Part shown: positions 59,999-64,000 of the stretch, piece after piece
Layout: each line of letters starts with the position of its first letter
How positions within the stretch are numbered: the first letter of the stretch is position 1
Origin: Flavobacteriales bacterium
GTDB lineage: Bacteria > Bacteroidota > Bacteroidia > Flavobacteriales_G > Salibacteraceae
DNA: 64,000 bases
Assembly: GCA_003499525.1 (NCBI GenBank)
Contig: DNTB01000089.1
Location: forward strand, 124,001-188,000
Direction: 5' to 3'
Translations under genes and position numbers: made by a program
The notes under the pieces: generated by a model
Told to the model about the DNA's origin: nothing
The model's input: the letters and a program-made list of their open reading frames with translations, nothing else
Databases searched by the model: none

Positions 59999-61439
59999 AC
60001 ATTTAATACATAACGTCCATTTGCTTTTAGTGCTGGCCTTCATGTCATTGTGGGGACTTGACGTATGGTCTCAAACGGTTCCGGTTACATATTCTTACAA
60101 CGATGGAGTCATTACCATGACCATTTTCAAAGAGCGAGATTCATTGAAGTTAGATAGCATTTGCGTTTCTGTAGGACACGACTACAAAGAACTGGACAGA
60201 TTAACACAACTCGGATTACCTCAACCCACTACCACCGGATGGATATTGGACGAATCAAACCAGGATGTTTATCGCTTGCACAAAGAAATATCCAAGCTGA
60301 ACAGCGCTGGTAAGAAAGTTCACTCCATTTGGGATATCGATCTGGAAGATACAGAAATAAAAACCACCAAACTTATTGCTACCTATGGCGTGAATGAGGT
60401 TAAACGCGACGCCATCAAGCAAATAGAGAAAGGCTTGCTTTTTGAATTCCGCAATGGGAAAAAGGCTCGTAAAGTAGTCCTTTCGGGTAATTTTAATGAT
60501 TGGACAACCTCCTCAGCGAACGTTTCATACAACCAGTTTTTGGAAAAATGGACTGCCAATGTGGAGCTCAATCCAGGCAAATACTGGTATAAGTACATCG
60601 TTGACGGGAAATGGACCCTGGATCCGGATAACAAACTCAAGGAATACGATGCTCAGGGGAATGAAAACAATATTTGCTATAAAACCAATTATCAATTCGA
60701 ATTGAAGGGATACCTGAATGCGAAACGGGTTTATGTAGCCGGTAATTTCAATAATTGGAGAGAGAAAGAACTGCGCTTGCAGCGAATGAAAACGGGTTGG
60801 TTTTTGCCCATTTATTTGCGAGAAGGTACCTATACCTACAAATTTATTGTAGACAACGAGTGGATTATCGATCCAGACAATACGCAGACCAGAGACGATG
60901 GTAGCGGCAACTTGAATTCCGTAATTTCTATCGGCGATACCATTTTCTTTAGTCTTATGGGGTATAAAGAGGCTCAGGAAGTTTTTATTGCAGGGGATTT
61001 TAATGATTGGAGATATGGAGAGCTTAAGATGAATAGAACAGAAAAAGGCTGGAGATTACCTTACGTTCTGCCACCGGGTAATCATAGGTATAAATTCATC
61101 ATCAACGGCAGCTGGACAGCTGATCCGGATAACCCTGTAACAGAAGGAACGGATGAGTTCATCAACTCGGTGAAAGTAGTAGAGCCCAATCATACGTTTT
61201 ATCTCAAAGGATACATCAATGCTCAGGAAGTGTTTGCAAGTGGCAGCTTCAATGGATGGTCGGAATCGGGATACCGAATGGAAAAAACATCAGATGGCTG
61301 GAAGCTGGATGTTTATCTTTATCCAGGCAAAGTCTTGTACAAGTTTAAAGTTGATGGAACCTGGATTATTGATAGCGAAAATCCACTGTACGAGAATAAC
61401 GAGTACGGCACTGGAAATTCCATCCTTTGGATAGAATAA
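59988..61439 (+). CDS. Exported protein with four CBM48/AMPK-type glycogen-binding modules
   Basis: A 483-residue exported protein. Signal peptide (HLLLVLAFMSLWGLDVWSQ), an N-terminal 120-residue region of unknown fold, then four tandem CBM48-like modules at about 152-230, 237-315, 320-397 and 403-483. Each has a GxFNxW strand (LSGNFNDW, VAGNFNNW, IAGDFNDW, ASGSFNGW) and a YKYIVDGKWTLDPDN-like strand with the carbohydrate-binding Trp and Lys. Such modules bind alpha-glucans such as starch or glycogen; no catalytic domain is present. The start at 59988 begins the signal peptide and overlaps the protease gene. Likely a scaffold or binding protein. Confidence 0.85.
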   Translation: METKHLIHNVHLLLVLAFMSLWGLDVWSQTVPVTYSYNDGVITMTIFKERDSLKLDSICVSVGHDYKELDRLTQLGLPQPTTTGWILDESNQDVYRLHKEISKLNSAGKKVHSIWDIDLEDTEIKTTKLIATYGVNEVKRDAIKQIEKGLLFEFRNGKKARKVVLSGNFNDWTTSSANVSYNQFLEKWTANVELNPGKYWYKYIVDGKWTLDPDNKLKEYDAQGNENNICYKTNYQFELKGYLNAKRVYVAGNFNNWREKELRLQRMKTGWFLPIYLREGTYTYKFIVDNEWIIDPDNTQTRDDGSGNLNSVISIGDTIFFSLMGYKEAQEVFIAGDFNDWRYGELKMNRTEKGWRLPYVLPPGNHRYKFIINGSWTADPDNPVTEGTDEFINSVKVVEPNHTFYLKGYINAQEVFASGSFNGWSESGYRMEKTSDGWKLDVYLYPGKVLYKFKVDGTWIIDSENPLYENNEYGTGNSILWIE

Positions 61440-62003
61440 TTAGTCTTTTAGCCTAATCAATAATTCCGCCTTGAATACTCTCTTTCCTCCTATGCTCGTG
61501 GTATCGGCATAGTCAGGCCCGGAAGCAGACTTATCAAGTTCTTCATATAAGCGGATGTTTAATCGCTCGGTGTTTCCGGAACCTGAAAGAAATACGGTGG
61601 TCAGTCCTACCGGAAACCCTGTTGGATCTGAATCGATGTAGCTGATGTCATGATTCGAGGTGTCCGAAAGTTCGTAAAAGAACTGGTAGGTTGAAGTGTT
61701 GTTATCAACTCTTTCGTGCGGTTTCTCTGGGTTAGGATGGTTTTCATCCAACAATTCTATGTAGCCGAAATACTCAATATTAGTATCCAGTTTTCGGTTT
61801 TTTATAATAGGATCTTCACCTCCTTCACCATCCAGATCTTGGTATTCTAACGATACCGTGTCTCGCGTTCCTTTCGGAACAAGATGGTAAATCAGTGTGG
61901 TGATCTGAATATCATTGGATTCATCCGACGTAGGATCTTCGCAGCTAATGATCAGAAGAGCTAAGGCTGCGACAATGAGAATATTCAGAATTGTTTTATT
62001 CAT
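61440..62003 (-). CDS. Lipoprotein of the 'type 1 periplasmic binding fold' family
   Basis: A 187-residue lipoprotein. Signal peptide ending ALLIISC (lipobox Cys about 21), then a beta-rich domain with DIQITTLIYHLVPKGTRDTVSLEYQDLDGEGGEDPII, a HERVDNNTSTYQFFYEL segment, VGLTTVFLSGSGNTERLNIRLYEELDKSASG and KAELLIRLKD. This matches a Bacteroidota family that databases label 'type 1 periplasmic binding fold superfamily protein', often next to TonB-dependent receptors; no receptor gene is here. Start at 62003 is chosen for the signal peptide. Its stop directly abuts the stop of the CBM48 gene. Function unknown. Confidence 0.75.
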   Translation of the reverse strand: MNKTILNILIVAALALLIISCEDPTSDESNDIQITTLIYHLVPKGTRDTVSLEYQDLDGEGGEDPIIKNRKLDTNIEYFGYIELLDENHPNPEKPHERVDNNTSTYQFFYELSDTSNHDISYIDSDPTGFPVGLTTVFLSGSGNTERLNIRLYEELDKSASGPDYADTTSIGGKRVFKAELLIRLKD

Positions 62004-62027
62004 AGTACTTAAAGCCAATTTGACGTC

Positions 62028-62035
62028 CAAATGTA
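62028..62035 (-). promoter_or_regulatory. Candidate -7 box for the 187-residue lipoprotein gene
   Basis: Minus strand TACATTTG, an exact TAnnTTTG match, 24 bases before the ATG. Confidence 0.45.
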
Positions 62036-62134
62036 GCGATATTCATAACATCGTTTTTTTTAAGAATTTTGAACCTCCATTAAACCTTTAACCCATAATC
62101 GCATCCAAAGTGCAAATTTCAAAAAACAAAAACC

Positions 62135-62983
62135 ATGAATTTCAAATTTTTTGCTCTTCTCGTTTTAGTCGTCCTCTTCTTCTCGAATTGCAGAAAAGAG
62201 GAATTGGACGGCAACACCACAACTTCTTCAGATTACTCTTATTCGGAGTTCGTGTCGGGCGATCTTAAGAACATTTCCAATGAAGGATTAGATTACTCTG
62301 TAAATGATCCTGATGGTAAAACTGAACGCGTCTGGTATTTGAGCAACGGATGCGCTGCCATTAGCGTGAGTCCTGCCTGGCCCGATACTACTTTTCCAAA
62401 AGACATCATCATCGATTTTGGAACGGGATGCACGGGAATGGACGGCAGGGTGCGATCCGGAAAAGTAATGGTTTCCAGCACTGGAAGATACCGAACTCCA
62501 GGTGCTTCATGGACAGTAACCACTGATGATTACTCCATCAATGGAATAGCTGTTGATGCAGTCCGAAATGTTGAAAATCAAGGCCTTAACGATCAAGGCC
62601 ACCTTTTATACCGCGTCGAGAACAATCTAAATAAGATCACCCGTCCGGATGGCAGATCTTTCAGTTACTCGAGCATTTATGAAAGAAGTTGGATATCAGG
62701 CATTGAAACCAATTTTTTTAATGAAGGTATTCCCGGAATACAGGACGATATTTATTGGGTTACCGGCGGTGGTAGTGGTATTAACAGTGACGGCAACCCA
62801 TACTCCATCACTATTACGGATAAGCTTGTCGTAGAGCTGGATTGTCCACATGTTGTCTCAGGAATTTTGGAAATCTCGCCTGATGGCAGGCCAACACGCA
62901 TTCTGGATTATGGAAATGGGGATTGCGATAATTCAGCCACGGTAGCAATAAATGACAGAACTTTTCAAGTCATTTTACCTTGA
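62135..62983 (+). CDS. Lipoprotein of unknown function
   Basis: A 282-residue lipoprotein: signal peptide MNFKFFALLVLVVLFFSNC (Cys19 acylated), then a beta-rich, Gly/Asp-rich domain. Recurring features are IIIDFGTGCTGMDGRVRSGKVMVSSTGRYRTPGASWTVTTDDYSINGI and the C-terminal SGILEISPDGRPTRILDYGNGDCDNSATVAINDRTFQV, where Cys and Asp residues are regularly spaced. Similar lipoproteins occur in several Bacteroidota and are annotated as hypothetical. It is divergent from the preceding lipoprotein and is followed by a strong hairpin terminator. No clear -7 box was found upstream. Function unknown. Confidence 0.75.
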   Translation: MNFKFFALLVLVVLFFSNCRKEELDGNTTTSSDYSYSEFVSGDLKNISNEGLDYSVNDPDGKTERVWYLSNGCAAISVSPAWPDTTFPKDIIIDFGTGCTGMDGRVRSGKVMVSSTGRYRTPGASWTVTTDDYSINGIAVDAVRNVENQGLNDQGHLLYRVENNLNKITRPDGRSFSYSSIYERSWISGIETNFFNEGIPGIQDDIYWVTGGGSGINSDGNPYSITITDKLVVELDCPHVVSGILEISPDGRPTRILDYGNGDCDNSATVAINDRTFQVILP

Positions 62984-63007
62984 AGTAAAAACCCTGTAAG
63001 AACAAAT

Positions 63008-63045
63008 CCACTCGGAAGACACTCCGGGTGGTTTCCTTTATTTTG
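63008..63045 (+). terminator. Rho-independent terminator after the 282-residue lipoprotein gene
   Basis: CCACTCGGA (63008-63016) pairs with TCCGGGTGG (63023-63031): nine base pairs with one G-U, a 6-base loop, and a T-rich tract to 63045. It lies between convergent genes; the tract overlaps the 3' end of the SPFH gene. Confidence 0.75.
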
Positions 63046-64000
63046 TATTCAGTTGTTTGGCCATGGCAGCGCCAATAAGGGATTCAAGTGGAGTTCCGCC
63101 TTTCGAATCACCAATGATCATAGTCTGTGGAAATTGAATTCGAGATAATTCAGCGGCCACACCGATGGCTGTTTCCTTTTCTATCTGAGCTCGCTCTTGA
63201 GGAGTAAGACCCGCCTGAACCAGTTTTTTGTTCTTGTACGATTCTGCATCAGCCTTTACTTTCTCCGCCTGTGCTTTAAGTTTTTCGGTTTCAAGTGCAA
63301 TTTGGGCAAGCTTTCTGTTGGTTTCTTCTTGTTTCAGCTTGGTCTCAATGGCAATAAGTGCTTTTACCTGTTCCTTTTCCTGAGATACCCTTTCAGCAGC
63401 TTTATCTCGCTCTCCCTCCGCCACAATGCGCGCTTGAGCATCTTTTGCTGTCTTGATTTTTTGCTGTTCTAATTGCCTTTTTGCAGATTCATCGCGTTGC
63501 GCTTCCAATCTTTTTTGGAATGCTTTTTCAAGGAGGACATCATCTACAATTACCTGTGCAACAATGATGTTGTTTTCGTTAATGTCGTGTGGAATTCGAA
63601 TAACCTGACCCGATCTATCGAGACGTTTGTTGACTTCATAGCGGGTTCTGATCTCCCTTATCTCTCTTTGTTCTTCTTCAATATCGGTTACCAAAGTATC
63701 CTTAAACTCAAGTTTTTCTACGCTGTATGTTCCGAGCTTTAGTTGATCATCAATAGCTACTCTAAAATCGGATGCTGAACCTGAAATGTAATCCTGCGCA
63801 GCAAACATATATCCTGTATTAGATACTACCTCGCGCACCGTAGGTATTAAAGTCGTTTGAACTAAATTCTGTAAACTTCTGAACTCAATGGCCAAATCGA
63901 TGAACGATTGCTCATTTGCGGGTAATTGAAATCGAGTTGAGAGTTTCGCTCTTGCTGTTACCTGATCGATAAATCGAATTGGGATTGGTTCCATGGCCCC
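63038..64000 (-). CDS. SPFH/prohibitin-like protein, 5' truncated
   Basis: The frame is open to the right edge; an internal ATG at 63994 is probably not the start, as codons continue beyond it. About 320 residues are visible. The end of an SPFH/band-7 domain (LATVREVVSNTGYMF-like, FRVAIDDQLKLGTYSVEKLEF) is followed by a long charged coiled coil (residues about 150-260 with repeated EKEQVKALIAIETKLKQEE, KLKAQAEKVKADAESYKNKKL) and a C-terminal GVAAELSRIQFPQTMIIGDSKG, typical of prohibitin-like membrane-domain organisers. The N-terminal anchor lies outside the window. Confidence 0.75.
   Translation of the reverse strand, partial: GAMEPIPIRFIDQVTARAKLSTRFQLPANEQSFIDLAIEFRSLQNLVQTTLIPTVREVVSNTGYMFAAQDYISGSASDFRVAIDDQLKLGTYSVEKLEFKDTLVTDIEEEQREIREIRTRYEVNKRLDRSGQVIRIPHDINENNIIVAQVIVDDVLLEKAFQKRLEAQRDESAKRQLEQQKIKTAKDAQARIVAEGERDKAAERVSQEKEQVKALIAIETKLKQEETNRKLAQIALETEKLKAQAEKVKADAESYKNKKLVQAGLTPQERAQIEKETAIGVAAELSRIQFPQTMIIGDSKGGTPLESLIGAAMAKQLNTK

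Noticed and set aside
63992..63994. ATG as start of the SPFH-like gene
   Set aside because: The frame stays open to the window edge and the protein at this point is already in the middle of the SPFH domain.
1..64000. CRISPR arrays, tRNA/rRNA genes, insertion sequences, integrases or phage genes
   Set aside because: None seen: no regularly spaced repeats, no transposase or integrase motifs, and intergenic gaps too short for rRNA; no cloverleaf recognised by eye.

Overview
The window comes from a Bacteroidota chromosome, most likely a free-living (probably marine) member of the Cytophagales or a related class. The evidence is consistent: two classes of type IX secretion signal (a type A C-terminal sorting domain on a PNGase F-like protein, and a type B/CHU_C domain on an FN3 protein), a PorG/DUF6089-like barrel, a DUF6340 protein, a ribosomal protein THX gene, a LytS/LytTR kinase with a periplasmic propeller, and at least a dozen exact copies of the Bacteroidota -7 promoter box TAnnTTTG just upstream of start codons. 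Shine-Dalgarno sequences are essentially absent. I see no tRNA, rRNA, CRISPR array, insertion sequence or prophage. No gene-free stretch exceeds about 200 bases, so this is compact core-like chromosome with a few accessory genes.

Layout. 1-3.2 kb: end of a DUF6340 protein, a DPP IV-type peptidase and two small genes. 3.2-12.4 kb: an envelope-building group (LptD-like protein, amidase, MlaD/MCE protein, a membrane Fe-S protein with its CCG partner, a Kazal-like lipoprotein, an OstA/LptA-like protein). 12.4-19 kb: a tightly packed minus-strand run of housekeeping genes (purA, a Fur-family regulator, spoT, fahA, glyA). 19-23.3 kb: PorG-like barrel, nitronate monooxygenase, FN3/CHU_C secreted protein. 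23.3-30 kb: guaB followed by a PpiC/SurA-type chaperone triad and a MoxR ATPase. 30-35 kb: a universal stress protein, a methyltransferase, divergent miaE/pdxH, a GT2 glycosyltransferase, a THX protein with a histone H1-like tail, and HU. 35-43.3 kb: fmt, a MATE transporter, recQ, and a four-gene MacAB-like ABC exporter. 43.5-50.9 kb: a class III aminotransferase, then a six-gene minus-strand unit coding for a VWA protein, two tandem TMTC-like membrane proteins with TPR tails, an ECF sigma factor, a probable anti-sigma factor and an LTxxQ-like periplasmic protein. 51-57.7 kb: ychF, the PNGase F-like exoprotein and the two-component pair. 57.9-64 kb: an SRPBCC protein, YbjQ with a 44-residue membrane partner, a retropepsin-like protease overlapping a four-module CBM48 protein, two lipoproteins, and a truncated SPFH/prohibitin-like gene.

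How the genes work together. Much of the window serves the cell envelope: LPS transport (LptD and an LptA-like protein), lipid trafficking (MCE), peptidoglycan cleavage, outer-membrane protein folding (three SurA/PpiC-type proteins), type IX secretion and its cargo, and export pumps. The most unusual parts are the VWA/TMTC/ECF unit, the THX-H1 fusion, the protease/CBM48 pair, and two inverted repeats that overlap promoters (upstream of the HU gene and of glyA). Function calls rest on motif recognition by eye. No database search was run.
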